The notes under the pieces: generated by a model
What the model saw: the letters and a program-made list of their open reading frames with translations, nothing else
What the model was told of the DNA's origin: nothing
Database searches by the model: none
Translations under genes and position numbers: made by a program
In this document: positions 9,564 to 19,528 of the stretch, piece after piece
Numbering within the stretch: the stretch's first letter is position 1
Layout: every line of letters begins with the position of its first letter
Origin: Parasedimentitalea psychrophila
Lineage (GTDB): Bacteria > Pseudomonadota > Alphaproteobacteria > Rhodobacterales > Rhodobacteraceae
Direction of reading: 5' to 3'
DNA: 64,000 bases
Assembly (NCBI RefSeq): GCF_030285785.1
Contig: NZ_CP127247.1
Span: 4,775,725 to 4,839,724 of the forward strand

Positions 9564-10196
9564 TTACTTGGTGCCGAACATGCGGTCGCCCGCATCACCA
9601 AGACCGGGCATGATATAGCCCTTCTCGTTCAGCTCACGATCCAGCGATGCCGTTACAATCGACACATCCGGATGCGCCTCTTTCATCCGCGCAACACCTT
9701 CGGGTGCGGCCAGCAGACAGAGGAAACGGATATCGGTGGCACCGGCCTCTTTCAGCAGGTCGATGGCGGCGACCGAGCTGTTGCCGGTGGCCAGCATCGG
9801 ATCAACGGCAATCACCAGACGATCATTCATGCCCTTGGGGACTTTGAAATAATACTGCACTGGCTGCAGTGTTTCCTCGTCCCGGTACAGACCGACAAAG
9901 CCAACGCGGGCCGAAGGGATCAGTTCCAGCACCCCGTCCAGCATACCGTTGCCGGCCCGCAGGATCGACACCAGCGCCAGTTTCTTACCGGCCAGGATCG
10001 GCGATTCCATCTCCTCCATCGGGGTCTCGATGGTGGTGGTGGTCAGCGGCATATCGCGGGTGATCTCATAGGCCAGCAGTTGGGTGATCTCGTGCAGCAG
10101 CCGACGGAAGCCGGCGGTCGAGGTGCCCTTGTCCCGCATCAGTGTCAGTTTGTGTTGCACCAATGGGTGGTCAACGACGGTCAGATGTTCGCTCAT
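9564..10196 (-). CDS. upp: Uracil phosphoribosyltransferase
   Basis: 210 residues, the normal length for Upp, which makes UMP from uracil and PRPP. The PRPP-binding loop is [20 protein letters not shown], near residue 130. The C-terminal uracil-binding region [17 protein letters not shown] is intact. It is the last gene of the minus-strand nucleoside operon; its ATG directly follows the adenosine deaminase stop (TAAATG). It recovers uracil derived from the upstream cytidine deaminase and phosphorylase steps. Confidence 0.97.
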   Translation of the reverse strand: MSEHLTVVDHPLVQHKLTLMRDKGTSTAGFRRLLHEITQLLAYEITRDMPLTTTTIETPMEEMESPILAGKKLALVSILRAGNGMLDGVLELIPSARVGFVGLYRDEETLQPVQYYFKVPKGMNDRLVIAVDPMLATGNSSVAAIDLLKEAGATDIRFLCLLAAPEGVARMKEAHPDVSIVTASLDRELNEKGYIMPGLGDAGDRMFGTK

Positions 10197-11180
10197 TTAG
10201 CTCTCCAGTCTTTTCTGCACCCGGTCACGGGTGGCATCATCACAAAAGGCGGCCGCCAGGGCCGTCGCATTCAGGGCGGCGAAATCGTCTGCGTCCCAGC
10301 CAAAAGCCTGGTTCAGCATCTCATATTCGCGCCGCATGGTGGTGTGGAAAAACGGCGGGTCATCGGTGGACACCGTGACCTTAACGCCTGCATCGCGCAG
10401 ACGCGATATGGGATGTGAGGCAAAGTCCGGGCACAGTCCCAGCACCACGTTCGAGCCGGGGCAGACCTCGAGCACAGTGCCGCGGTCAGCCAGTTCATGC
10501 ACCAGATCGGCGTCCTCGATGGCGCGCACGCCGTGGCCGATCCGTTCAACACCCAAGATCCGCACCGCATCACGGACGCTCTCGGGGCCACCAAATTCAC
10601 CCGCATGGGTGGTCAGCCGCAACCCGGCCTCGCGGGCGCAGTCAAAGCTCCAAGCGAAATCGCCCTGTTGTCCCATGCCCTCGTTGCCGCCCATGCCAAA
10701 GCCGACGATCCAGTCGCCTGCGGTATCCGCCGCACATTGTGCCGCCTTCTTGGCCTTATCCGGTCCAAAATGGCGCACACAGGTCACCACGCCGCGCAGG
10801 GTGATACCGAACCGTTTCTCGGCCTCATCAGCGGCATCCTGTATCGCCGCCAAATAATCCCGCCAGGCGGCCAGATCGCCACCACCGCAGAAATCAGGGC
10901 TGAGGAAGGTCTCTGAGTAGACCACGCCATTTGCGGCGCTTTCCTCCAGAATGGCCAGCGTCAGGCGGCGGAATTCTTCGGGGCCGGTCAGTACCTCGCT
11001 GGCGGCCTCGTAGACCGACAGAAAATGGGTGAAATCGCGGAAATCATAGCCGCCATCAGCGCGAAAAATGCCGCTGAGGTCCATTTTCTTTTCATGCGCC
11101 AACTGGCGGATAAAGGCCGGCGGCGCCGCCCCTTCGTGGTGCAGGTGCAATTCGATTTTTGGCAGGTCGGCAACGCTCAT
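10197..11180 (-). CDS. add: Adenosine deaminase
   Basis: 327 residues of the metallo-dependent deaminase family: adenosine (or deoxyadenosine) to inosine. Zinc ligands are visible in IELHLHHEGA (residues 9-18), TTHAGEFGG (about 198) and STDDPPFF (about 280); GHGVRAIED supplies a further catalytic histidine. The start overlaps the end of deoB by four bases, so translation is probably coupled. A few related proteins deaminate adenine; the operon context favours the nucleoside. Confidence 0.93.
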   Translation of the reverse strand: MSVADLPKIELHLHHEGAAPPAFIRQLAHEKKMDLSGIFRADGGYDFRDFTHFLSVYEAASEVLTGPEEFRRLTLAILEESAANGVVYSETFLSPDFCGGGDLAAWRDYLAAIQDAADEAEKRFGITLRGVVTCVRHFGPDKAKKAAQCAADTAGDWIVGFGMGGNEGMGQQGDFAWSFDCAREAGLRLTTHAGEFGGPESVRDAVRILGVERIGHGVRAIEDADLVHELADRGTVLEVCPGSNVVLGLCPDFASHPISRLRDAGVKVTVSTDDPPFFHTTMRREYEMLNQAFGWDADDFAALNATALAAAFCDDATRDRVQKRLES

Positions 11181-12388
11181 AAGAAGCTCCTTCCGGGGCC
11201 TTCTGGCACAACACCAAGATGATCCGCAATGGTTGCGGCGATATCAACGTATCCCACCGCGCCAACCGGGCCGGAGCCGAGCCCGGCAATCAGTACCGGC
11301 ACCTGTTCGCGGGTGTGATCGGTGCCCGGCCAGCTGGGGTCATTGCCGTGATCAGCTGTCAGCAGTAACATGTCACCCGGGCGCATCATTTCAATGATTT
11401 TGCCGATCTCGGCGTCAAACCATTCCAGCGCGCGGGCATAGCCCGAGATGTCACGGCGATGGCCATAAAGACTGTCAAACTCGACAAAATTGGCAAAAGT
11501 CAGACTGCCATCGGCGGCGTTTTGCAGCCGATCCGCCAGATGCTCCATCAGTGTCGCATCCGCGCCTTTTTGCAAGGTATCAATACCCTGCATGGTGAAG
11601 ATGTCGCCGATTTTACCAATTGCATGCACCGCCCCCCCGGCGTTTTGCACCCAATTGGTCAGCACTGGCGCTGGCGGTGTAATGGCAAAGTCGCGTCGGT
11701 TGGTGGTGCGGGTGAACCCGTCTTGCGCATTGCCGACAAAGGGCCGGGCAATGACCCTGCCGACCTTCATCTGGTGCAGATGTGGTGCAATGCTGCGGCA
11801 TAGATCGAGCAACCGATCCAGACCAAATGTCTCTTCATGGGCGGCGATCTGCATCACGGAATCCGCCGAGGTATAGACGATCGGCTTGCCGCTCCGCATG
11901 TGCTCTTCGCCCAGACGTTCGATAATGGCGGTGCCGGGCGCGTGGCAGTCACCCAGAATACCATCCACCCCGGCGGCCCTAGCCACATAGCGGCTCAGAT
12001 CTGGGGGAAATGACGGCACAGTGTCGGGGAAAAAGCACCAATCCCAAGGCACCGGCAACCCGGCCAGTTCCCAATGTCCCGACGGGGTATCCTTGCCGCG
12101 GCTCACCTCGGCGGCGCAGCCCCAGCGGCCCTGCGGTTCAGCGCTAAACCCCGGCAGCGGCACGGATGAGGCCAGCCGCAGCGCAGCCCCCAGCCCCAGC
12201 TGTTCGAGGATCGGCAGGTGCAGCGGACCAGAGCGGCCAATCTCAGCCCGGCCCTCGGCGCAGGCCTGTGCGATATGACCCACAGTATTGGCGCCAAGAT
12301 CCGGCAAAGCACCGTTGAAGAAACTGCTGGCATCCGGCGCACCGCCGATGCCAACGGAATCCATCACCACCAAAAACGCACGCGGCAT
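11177..12388 (-). CDS. deoB: Phosphopentomutase
   Basis: 403 residues of the alkaline-phosphatase-like superfamily; interconverts (deoxy)ribose 1- and 5-phosphate. Metal-binding regions are LVVMDSVGIGGAPDA at the N-terminus and TADHGNDPSWPGTDHTREQ near the C-terminus. The phosphorylated Thr region lies in VSRGKDTPSGHWEL. It sits between deoA, whose product it uses, and add; both junctions overlap. Length is normal. Confidence 0.97.
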   Translation of the reverse strand: MPRAFLVVMDSVGIGGAPDASSFFNGALPDLGANTVGHIAQACAEGRAEIGRSGPLHLPILEQLGLGAALRLASSVPLPGFSAEPQGRWGCAAEVSRGKDTPSGHWELAGLPVPWDWCFFPDTVPSFPPDLSRYVARAAGVDGILGDCHAPGTAIIERLGEEHMRSGKPIVYTSADSVMQIAAHEETFGLDRLLDLCRSIAPHLHQMKVGRVIARPFVGNAQDGFTRTTNRRDFAITPPAPVLTNWVQNAGGAVHAIGKIGDIFTMQGIDTLQKGADATLMEHLADRLQNAADGSLTFANFVEFDSLYGHRRDISGYARALEWFDAEIGKIIEMMRPGDMLLLTADHGNDPSWPGTDHTREQVPVLIAGLGSGPVGAVGYVDIAATIADHLGVVPEGPGRSFL

Positions 12389-13692
12389 CAGGATATCCTC
12401 TCATGGATAAGATCCGGCAGATCAGCGGGGTGCGGCGCAATGGTGATCGCCGCCTGCACCGTTGCCTCGGCAATGCGCGCAGCCTCTTCGCGGGCCGCAT
12501 GGACCACCGCCAAAGGCGTGCCTTTTTCAACCCTCTCGCCCAGACGCACCAGCCCAGCCAGTCCAACGGCAGGGTTGACCAAGTCGCTTTCCACCATCCG
12601 CCCACCGCCCAGACGTACCACGGCAAGGCCCAGCGCCTCGCCGTCGATGGCAGTGACATAGCCCGCGCGGTTGGCGGCGATCTCCTTGATCACCGTCGCC
12701 TCGGGCAGGAAACGCTGCCAGTTGTCAACAAACCCAAGCGGCCCGCCAACTGCGGCGATCATCCGGCCAAAGCGGTCAGCGACCTGACCACCAGACAGGG
12801 CGGCATTGATGCGATCGGCGCCGTCCTGCTCGCTGGTGGCCAGACCGGCATCCGCCAGCAGAATACCACCCAAGACAGCGGTGATTTCGGACAAAGGCCC
12901 CTGCGTGACACCGGTCAGCGCCTTCATCACCTCGGCCACCTCAAGTGCATTGCCCAATGCTGGCGCCAAGGGCTGGTTCATATCAGTGATCACAGCTGAG
13001 GTCTTACACCCTGCCGCATTGGCCGTCTCGCTGAGAGCGCGGGCCAGCGCCCGAGCCTCGTCGAGGGTTTTCATGAAGGCGCCCGAACCAAGCTTGACAT
13101 CCAGTACCAGACCATCCGGGCTGGCAGCCAGTTTCTTGGAAAGGATCGACGCGGTGATCAGATCCAGGCTCTCGACAGTCGAGGTCACATCGCGGATCGC
13201 GTAGAGCCGCCTATCCGCCGGGGCGATCTGGGCGGTGGCGCTGACAATGGCACAGCCGACCTCGTGCATGATCTGCACCAACCGGTCCTGTGGCACCTGA
13301 GTTGTCACACCGGGGATGGCTTCCATTTTGTCCAGCGTGCCGCCGGTATGGCCCAGCCCGCGCCCCGATATCATCGGCACATAGGCGCCACATTCGGCCA
13401 GCGCCGGTGCCAGCAGCAGCGACACGCAATCACCGACACCGCCGGTGGAATGCTTGTCCAGTACCGGCCCATCCAAATCCCAGCTCAGCACCTCGCCACT
13501 GTCGCGCATGGCAAGGGTCAGGGCGCGCCGCCCCTCAGGGCCGAGCCCGCGCAGGCATACCGCCATGGCAAAGGCACCGGCCTGCGCATCGCTGACCGTG
13601 TCATCTGCCAGCCCCCGGGCAAACCAGCGCAGTTGGTCTTCGCTTGGGGTGTCGCCCCGACGCAAGGTGGCAATGATCGCGCGCGCATCCAT
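12388..13692 (-). CDS. deoA: Thymidine phosphorylase
   Basis: 434 residues. Cleaves thymidine and deoxyuridine with phosphate into base and deoxyribose 1-phosphate. The family phosphate-binding motif VLDKHSTGGVGDCVSLLLAP begins near residue 79. The start at ATG 13692 (MDARAIIATLRRGD) matches the usual N-terminus; the frame remains open 19 codons upstream, but that stretch overlaps cdd. Only four bases separate it from cdd upstream, and its end overlaps deoB. Confidence 0.96.
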   Translation of the reverse strand: MDARAIIATLRRGDTPSEDQLRWFARGLADDTVSDAQAGAFAMAVCLRGLGPEGRRALTLAMRDSGEVLSWDLDGPVLDKHSTGGVGDCVSLLLAPALAECGAYVPMISGRGLGHTGGTLDKMEAIPGVTTQVPQDRLVQIMHEVGCAIVSATAQIAPADRRLYAIRDVTSTVESLDLITASILSKKLAASPDGLVLDVKLGSGAFMKTLDEARALARALSETANAAGCKTSAVITDMNQPLAPALGNALEVAEVMKALTGVTQGPLSEITAVLGGILLADAGLATSEQDGADRINAALSGGQVADRFGRMIAAVGGPLGFVDNWQRFLPEATVIKEIAANRAGYVTAIDGEALGLAVVRLGGGRMVESDLVNPAVGLAGLVRLGERVEKGTPLAVVHAAREEAARIAEATVQAAITIAPHPADLPDLIHERIS

Positions 13693-13696
13693 TGAA

Positions 13697-14089
13697 TTAA
13701 CTCCGGTCCATGTGGCTGGCGTCAAACTTGCCCGGCAGCAGATCGCCAATGGTGGTCACCTGCTCATCGCCGTCGGTTGTGGCCAGCGTCACTGTCACAT
13801 CACCTGAGCCAAATTCCGCCAATTTCTGCCGGCAGCCGCCACAGGGCGGAATTGGCGCCGGGCAATTGGCAATCACAAACACCTCGGTCAGCTGCGTCTC
13901 CCCGGCCGCAACCATCGCCGCAATCGCCCCGGCCTCGGCGCAAGTACCTTCGGGATAGGCGACGTTTTCGACATTACAGCCCACATAGACCTGCCCCGAG
14001 ACGGCGCGGATCGCAGCCCCCACCTTGAAGTTGGAATAGGGTGCGTGGGCATTCAGGCGCACAGCGGTGGCAGCATTTTTCAGGGTCAT
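13697..14089 (-). CDS. cdd: Cytidine deaminase
   Basis: 130 residues, the size of the homotetrameric enzyme that converts cytidine to uridine. The zinc site is complete: CAEAGAI (Cys plus catalytic Glu) and PCGGCRQ (two Cys). The N-terminal substrate motif APYSNFKVGAA is intact. ATG overlaps the stop of the VOC/bicupin gene by four bases. It feeds uridine/deoxyuridine to the downstream phosphorylase. Confidence 0.97.
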   Translation of the reverse strand: MTLKNAATAVRLNAHAPYSNFKVGAAIRAVSGQVYVGCNVENVAYPEGTCAEAGAIAAMVAAGETQLTEVFVIANCPAPIPPCGGCRQKLAEFGSGDVTVTLATTDGDEQVTTIGDLLPGKFDASHMDRS

Positions 14090-15177
14090 GGTGTCTCCAA
14101 TGTCGTGGTGAAGCTGCCCGGCAGGCTAACCTCCAGTAGTTCCAGATCATCCGATGCATCCGACAGTCTGGTTTTCATCCCCGGTGGGATGACAAAAGCA
14201 TCGCCCGGTTCCAGATTATACGGCTCGCGCCCCTCGCCGTGCAAGATCACTTGACCCGACATTACAAAGGCAAACAGGATATCGGTATCATGGCTGGCAA
14301 AGGGGCTGTCTCCCTGCCCCTTGCGCACCACCTGCACATCGGCAACGCCTTTGGTATTGGCGGCAATGGTGGTGCCCCGGCTGACAAACCCCGGCAGGCG
14401 GAAATCCTGCCAGTCGGCATCCCGAGCCTGATTAAAGACAAACCGCTGCCCCTGCCATTCGCGGTCAGGGCGCAGGTTTGGTGTCGGCAGAGTCATGTCA
14501 TGGTCGATTTCGGTGACATGTTCAGCAGGAACGCCGATTTCGATCACCTGCACATCATCGCCCGAATGCAAAACCCGGTGGCGAATTTCCGGCGGCTGGA
14601 TAAAACAATCGCCTGCGGTCAGCCGCATGGGAGGTCCCTGATCCTCGTAGGCCACGTCCACCCAGCCGTGAATGCAAAAGATCAGCTGAAAACCAACCCG
14701 GTGAAAATGCACCATATCCGGCACCGGACCGCCGCCCGGAATGCGGATGTGGCTGGCAATCACCGCGCCGCCCAGCCGATCAGGCACCAGATCCCGGTAA
14801 TTCATGCCTGCCCGGCCAATGACCCAAGGGGCCTGATCGGCCAGACGGCGCACCACAAAGGAATGCACCGTTTGTGGCATCACCAGCGGTGGGTTGCGGT
14901 CTTCGATTTCAATCCGCGTCCCATTTGGCGCCGTCAACTGGCGCTGCCCATTGGCAAAACCATCGGGATCTTCGGTCAGAATGCGCAGGGTGCCCGGCGC
15001 CTCGGGCGCGCCTTTCTCAATACGCAGCCGCAGCCCATGCCCGGAAAACACCGCGACGCTGGGGTCATCGGCCGGATAAATTGAATCCATTCGCATCCCC
15101 AACACCTTGGTATAAAACGGAATATCATCACGCAATTCCTGCGTCGGCAATCGCATCTCGGCTATTGTAGCCATCAT
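14086..15177 (-). CDS. VOC (glyoxalase-like) plus two-cupin protein, first gene of the nucleoside operon
   Basis: About 363 residues. The N-terminal 110 residues look like a vicinal-oxygen-chelate domain (MRLPTQELRDDIPFYTKVLG, DPSVAVFSGHGLRLRIEKG). Two cupin domains follow, one around FHRVGFQLIFCIHGWVDVAYE and one around ILFAFVMSGQVILHGEG with GDAFVIPPGMKTRL. I chose the ATG at 15177, nine bases after AGGG; ATGs at 15186 and 15174 are alternatives. It is coupled to cdd by a four-base overlap, so it probably acts on a nucleoside-pathway metabolite. I do not recognise a named enzyme with this order. Confidence 0.7.
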   Translation of the reverse strand: MMATIAEMRLPTQELRDDIPFYTKVLGMRMDSIYPADDPSVAVFSGHGLRLRIEKGAPEAPGTLRILTEDPDGFANGQRQLTAPNGTRIEIEDRNPPLVMPQTVHSFVVRRLADQAPWVIGRAGMNYRDLVPDRLGGAVIASHIRIPGGGPVPDMVHFHRVGFQLIFCIHGWVDVAYEDQGPPMRLTAGDCFIQPPEIRHRVLHSGDDVQVIEIGVPAEHVTEIDHDMTLPTPNLRPDREWQGQRFVFNQARDADWQDFRLPGFVSRGTTIAANTKGVADVQVVRKGQGDSPFASHDTDILFAFVMSGQVILHGEGREPYNLEPGDAFVIPPGMKTRLSDASDDLELLEVSLPGSFTTTLETP

Positions 15178-15288
15178 CAAAACCATCCCTATGCTTTTTG
15201 CATCAGAGTGATCACATTGGGCAGAATGTGCAAGAAGCCGCTGCGAAAATGGAGCGGTTCAATTCAACCATTTCCCCGACGTCAAAAT

Positions 15289-15306
15289 TAGTTTAACACT
15301 AAACTA
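15289..15306. promoter_or_regulatory. Perfect inverted repeat upstream of maeB
   Basis: TAGTTTAACACTAAACTA: seven-base arms TAGTTTA/TAAACTA around ACAC. It ends 19 nt before the maeB ATG and lies in the intergenic region shared with the divergent nucleoside operon. Size and symmetry fit a MarR- or GntR-type operator. The regulator is unknown and no such gene is adjacent. Confidence 0.5.
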
Positions 15307-15325
15307 CATATTTTTGGAGCGCCCT

Positions 15326-17599
15326 ATGTCCGATACTCAGAACCTCCGCCAGGCTGCCTTGCATTATCACGAATCCCCGCAGCCCGGTAAGTTGGAGATC
15401 CGTGCGACCAAGCCGATGGCCAATGGTCGCGACCTGGCCCGCGCCTATTCGCCCGGCGTTGCCGAGGCCTGCACCGAGATCCTGGCCGACCCCGCCAATG
15501 CTGCCCGCTATACCATCCGCGGCAATCTGGTGGCGGTGGTGACCAACGGCACTGCGGTGCTGGGGCTGGGCAACATCGGCGCACTGGCCTCAAAACCGGT
15601 GATGGAGGGCAAGGCGGTTCTGTTCAAGAATTTTGCCGGCATTGATTGCTTTGACATCGAAGTGAACGAGAGCGACCCCGAAAAACTGGCCGATATCGTC
15701 TGCGCGCTGGAACCCACCTTCGGCGCCATCAATCTAGAGGACATCAAGGCCCCGGATTGCTTTATCGTTGAGAAGATCTGCCGCGAACGGATGAATATTC
15801 CGGTGTTCCACGACGATCAGCACGGCACCGCCATTGTGGTTGGCGCCGCCGCCAAAAACGCTCTGCATGTGGTTGGCAAAAGCTTTGACGACATCAAGAT
15901 CGTTTCAACCGGCGGCGGCGCGGCCGGAATTGCCTGCCTCAACATGCTGTTGAAACTGGGTGTCAAGCGTCAGAATATTTGGCTCTGCGACATTCACGGC
16001 TTGGTCTATGAGGGCCGCGTTGAGGATATGAACCCGCATAAGGCGGCCTTTGCCCAGGCTTCGGACAAGCGAACGCTGGATGACGTCATCGACGGTGCCG
16101 ATCTGTTTCTTGGGCTGTCCGGGCCCAATGTGCTGAAGCCAGAAATGGTTGCCAAGATGTCTGACAAGCCGATCATCTTTGCGCTGGCCAATCCCAACCC
16201 GGAAATCATGCCCGAAGAGGCCCGCAAGGTAAAACCGGACGCCATCATCGCCACCGGGCGCAGTGATTTCCCCAATCAGGTCAACAACGTGTTGTGCTTT
16301 CCGTTTATCTTTCGCGGCGCATTGGATGTTGGCGCAACTGAGATCAACGACGCCATGCAGATTGCCTGTGTCGAGGGCATCGCCGAACTGGCCCGCGCCA
16401 CCACCTCGGCCGAGGCGGCCGCCGCCTATAAGGGCGAACAGCTGACCTTTGGCGCCGATTACCTGATCCCCAAACCGTTTGACCCTCGGTTGGTGGCAGT
16501 GGTGTCCTCGGCGGTGGCCAAGGCGGCGATGGAAACCGGTGTTGCCACCCGTCAAATCGACGACATGGAAGCCTACAAACAAAAACTGAACCAGACGGTG
16601 TTCAAATCGGCACTGCTGATGAAGCCCGTGTTTGAATCGGCCCGCGTTGCCTCGCGCCGGATTGTATTTGCCGAGGGTGAAGACGAACGGGTGCTGCGCG
16701 CGGCGCAGGCGATTTTGGAAGAAACCACCGAGACCCCGATCCTGATTGGTCGCCCCGAGGTGATAGACGCCCGCTGCGAAAAGCTGGGGCTGGATATTCG
16801 CCCCGGCTCCGATTTTCAGATCGTCAATCCCGAGAACGATCCGCGCTATTACGATTACTGGAACAGTTATCATCGGCTGCTGCAACGTCAGGGCGTCACC
16901 CCCGACATCGCCAAGGCGGTGATGCGCACCAATACCACGGCCATTGGCGCCATCATGGTACAGCGCGGCGAGGCCGACAGCCTGATCTGCGGCACCTTTG
17001 GTGAATATCGCTGGCACCTGAATTACGTCACGCAGATGCTGGGGGGCAATAGCTTTGAGCCACACGGCGCTCTGTCGCTGATGATCCTCGAAGACGGCCC
17101 CCTGTTCATCGCCGACACCCATGTCCGGGTAGAACCCACCCCCGAGCAGATTGCCCAGTCGGTGATTGGCGCCGCCCGTCACGTGCGCCGCTTTGGTCTG
17201 GAGCCCAAGATCGCGCTGTGTTCGCAGTCTCAGTTTGGCAATACCAACTGCGATACCGGCACCCGGTTGCGCGCTGCACTGGAAATCCTGAACGACAAGC
17301 CGCGTGATTTTGTCTATGAGGGCGAAATGAACATCGACACCGCTCTGGATGCTGACCTTAGGTCGCGGATCTTCCCCAACTCGCGGATGGAGGGCGCCGC
17401 CAATGTGCTGATCTTTGCTCATGCGGATGCGGCCAGCGGTGTGCGCAACATTCTGAAAATGCGGGCAGACGGGCTGGAGGTCGGGCCGATTCTGATGGGC
17501 ATGGGAAACCGCGCCCATATCGTGTCACCGTCGATCACCGCACGCGGATTGCTGAACATGGCCGCCATTGCCGGCACGCCGGTCACCCACTACGGCTAA
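15326..17599 (+). CDS. maeB: NADP-dependent malic enzyme with C-terminal PTA-like domain
   Basis: 757 residues. Decarboxylates malate to pyruvate with NADP. The malic enzyme part (about 1-420) shows [24 protein letters not shown] and the nucleotide-binding [16 protein letters not shown]. The C-terminal third (about 430-757) resembles phosphotransacetylase ([23 protein letters not shown]-like region, VGPILMGM) and is typically regulatory and not catalytic in this fusion. ATG 15326 follows GGAG; a TTG four codons upstream is less likely. Provides pyruvate and NADPH during growth on organic acids. Confidence 0.95.
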   Translation: MSDTQNLRQAALHYHESPQPGKLEIRATKPMANGRDLARAYSPGVAEACTEILADPANAARYTIRGNLVAVVTNGTAVLGLGNIGALASKPVMEGKAVLFKNFAGIDCFDIEVNESDPEKLADIVCALEPTFGAINLEDIKAPDCFIVEKICRERMNIPVFHDDQHGTAIVVGAAAKNALHVVGKSFDDIKIVSTGGGAAGIACLNMLLKLGVKRQNIWLCDIHGLVYEGRVEDMNPHKAAFAQASDKRTLDDVIDGADLFLGLSGPNVLKPEMVAKMSDKPIIFALANPNPEIMPEEARKVKPDAIIATGRSDFPNQVNNVLCFPFIFRGALDVGATEINDAMQIACVEGIAELARATTSAEAAAAYKGEQLTFGADYLIPKPFDPRLVAVVSSAVAKAAMETGVATRQIDDMEAYKQKLNQTVFKSALLMKPVFESARVASRRIVFAEGEDERVLRAAQAILEETTETPILIGRPEVIDARCEKLGLDIRPGSDFQIVNPENDPRYYDYWNSYHRLLQRQGVTPDIAKAVMRTNTTAIGAIMVQRGEADSLICGTFGEYRWHLNYVTQMLGGNSFEPHGALSLMILEDGPLFIADTHVRVEPTPEQIAQSVIGAARHVRRFGLEPKIALCSQSQFGNTNCDTGTRLRAALEILNDKPRDFVYEGEMNIDTALDADLRSRIFPNSRMEGAANVLIFAHADAASGVRNILKMRADGLEVGPILMGMGNRAHIVSPSITARGLLNMAAIAGTPVTHYG

Positions 17600-17650
17600 T
17601 CCGCCAGCGCAACATAACAGGGCTGCTGGTCATTTGCTCTTGCAGCCCCC

Positions 17651-17706
17651 CCCCTTTGCCCCTGTGTTCAATACCAAACGGACAAAGGGGCAAGGGGGCA
17701 AAGGGG
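17651..17706. terminator. C-rich/G-rich hairpin between maeB and the SDR gene
   Basis: CCCCTTTGCCCC (17651-17662) can pair exactly with GGGGCAAAGGGG (17695-17706). The right side contains three slipped copies of GGGGCAA(A), so several registers can form. It lies between converging genes and probably ends both transcripts, although no clear T-run follows. Confidence 0.45.
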
Positions 17707-17722
17707 CAAAGGGCGATGCCTG

Positions 17723-18430
17723 TTATATCTCGACACGCACCTCGTGCATCCACAGTTTTTCTGGCCGTGACAGCATAAAGACAACCACGTCAGCCAGATC
17801 GTCAGGCTCGGTAAAGATGTGGTTTGGAACCTCTTCGCCAGCCTTGGCAAACATACCCGTATTGGTGCCGCTCTGATACAGTCCGGCGACCCGTACACCG
17901 GTTTCGGCCTCATCTTCCTTCAACACATCGGTAAACCCGCGCACGCCATATTTGGTGGCCGAGTAAACCGATTGCCCGGCCTGAGCGACAACGCCGGATT
18001 TGGACGCAATATTGAGAATCGCGGCCTCACCTCGTGTGCGCAGCATTGGCAGGATGTGCAGCGTCAGTTGCATCAGGGCAGTCAGATTGGTCTGAACGGT
18101 TGTGACCAGCATATCCGCATCAATAGAATCGAGCGGCCCGGCTTTGTGCCAGACACCGGCGTTGTTGATAAGGATATCAACAACGCCAAAATCAGTTTCA
18201 ATCGTTTGCGCCGTGGTCGCCAAGGCCTTTGCATCCATGAAATCGACGGCATAGGCGCGTGCCTCGACAGCCCCCAGAGCCAGCGATTCAGCCACCACCG
18301 CATCAAGCCGCGTGCTGTTGCGGCCAAGAACGGCCAGTTTGCAGCCTTCGGCAGCCAGTTTCAGACAAATATGCCTGCCAATGCCATCGCTGCCGCCGGT
18401 TACAATGACGGTTTTACCTTTAAGTTGCAT
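17723..18430 (-). CDS. Short-chain dehydrogenase/reductase
   Basis: 235 residues of the classical SDR family: TGGSDGIG cofactor motif near residue 11, NNAG near 89, catalytic Ser in NIASKSG (about 142) and YSATK (Tyr about 155, Lys about 159). It reduces or oxidises an alcohol/carbonyl using NAD(P); substrate not evident. It is the last chromosomal-looking gene before the AT-richer accessory island. Confidence 0.88.
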   Translation of the reverse strand: MQLKGKTVIVTGGSDGIGRHICLKLAAEGCKLAVLGRNSTRLDAVVAESLALGAVEARAYAVDFMDAKALATTAQTIETDFGVVDILINNAGVWHKAGPLDSIDADMLVTTVQTNLTALMQLTLHILPMLRTRGEAAILNIASKSGVVAQAGQSVYSATKYGVRGFTDVLKEDEAETGVRVAGLYQSGTNTGMFAKAGEEVPNHIFTEPDDLADVVVFMLSRPEKLWMHEVRVEI

Positions 18431-19312
18431 GTCAATAATTCCTTATTGTTAGCCAGACCCCATTCTCAACACGATGCCGATGTTGTTGGACACTTATTAT
18501 TGCAGTAACCGGAAGACCCCGGAGGATGGCGGAAGAAGCCGGATAGAACCTTATAAACAAGGGGTTTCGTGACGGTGGGCCGCGTTCTGGACAAATTTTT
18601 TGGATGTCCTTCAAAACAGCTTAATACGGGCCTTTAACGCCGTTTGAACAATATTGAGACACCTATCTTTGCAAATTATTCTGACCTCTCTGCGAGCCTT
18701 ATAAATAAGGTTGATCGGCCATTGTAGCCGTCTCGGCAGCCCGGCAAGCGCGCTCTCTCTAAGGGTCGAAACTGGGAAATCCTGCGCCAAGTTTGTTCAC
18801 GGCTTCCCAGATAGGGATTTGTTTAAAGAGATCAAAGATATAGGGGTATTTGAAAAATTCCCTTACGTGCTGGAAGTGGGAATCGTTTTTGGGGAAAACC
18901 GACACATGGTGCTCCCAACTGGGATCCGAGCACAGCACTCATTTCTAACACTTTCATCCAATAGCTGCCATTCGAACGATACCCAGAAAACTCCGAACTA
19001 GCGCAGTCAGCGAACAATGCTACGGCCGCAGAAATCCGTCACTAAGGGCGGTAAGGAGCCGTTCGCTGCGAAGAGCACTAACGGCAGCTATGCGGACAGG
19101 GTGAGTTTTGCCTCAGTTGCACCTATGGCCGCTATTGGCGGACATTATTCTTGTGTATCTCTGAGTTGACGATAAAAAAGTGCGCAAAATCAGCTGAGGG
19201 GTGAGTAAGTGTTAGGTTCTGCCAGTGTTTGCCATGAGGGCTTGGAGAATGGTCTGGACGTAGTGGTGCAGTCGATTGGCGATTTGAAATATTCTAAATT
19301 ACAGGTACTATT
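18431..19312. other. 882-nt region without a supported gene
   Basis: Base composition is AT-richer than the flanking genes. Short open frames on both strands lack start signals and protein-like composition. The stretch from about 19020 to 19160 (GGCGGTAAGGAGCCGTTCGC and following) looks like intergenic filler that I recall from other Rhodobacteraceae accessory regions; this is memory, not a search. I see no tRNA, attachment site or IS end here. Confidence 0.5.
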
Positions 19313-19528
19313 ATGCTACGCATACTGACATTTTATTTCTGCATAGCAGCCAGTGCCGCTTTAGCTGATCAGGGCTCTGATGAGAGTTTAAAGGCGTCTC
19401 TCAAAGCAATGGGCTATGAGAACATTGTATTTGAAGGGTGCGATGTAAGCTATACCCAAAAATTTGTTCCGACGCATGAGACCAATGGGTTCTCTTCTTT
19501 GACCCACATTTTGAAAGTGAGCCAACTA
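19313..19528 (+). pseudogene. Small secreted protein interrupted by IS5-family insertion
   Basis: The first 72 codons encode a signal peptide (MLRILTFYFCIAASAALA, then DQ) and a short mature part (LKAMGYENIVFEGCDVSYTQ). The gene is cut at CTA by the left end of an IS5-family element. Joining 19528 to 21370, after removing both IS copies and the repeated TA, extends the frame 20 codons to a TAA at 21430. A different frame downstream (KIKFHSADFALLPLVGS, to TAG 21447) looks more protein-like, so an indel may also be present. Function unknown. Confidence 0.6.

Noticed and set aside
15905..17518. Long open frame antisense to maeB (537 codons), and similar antisense frames over glyA, prpE, the amidase and the SPOR gene
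   Set aside because: High-GC third-position bias opens the opposite strand. The translations show no recognisable motifs, and the sense genes are certain.
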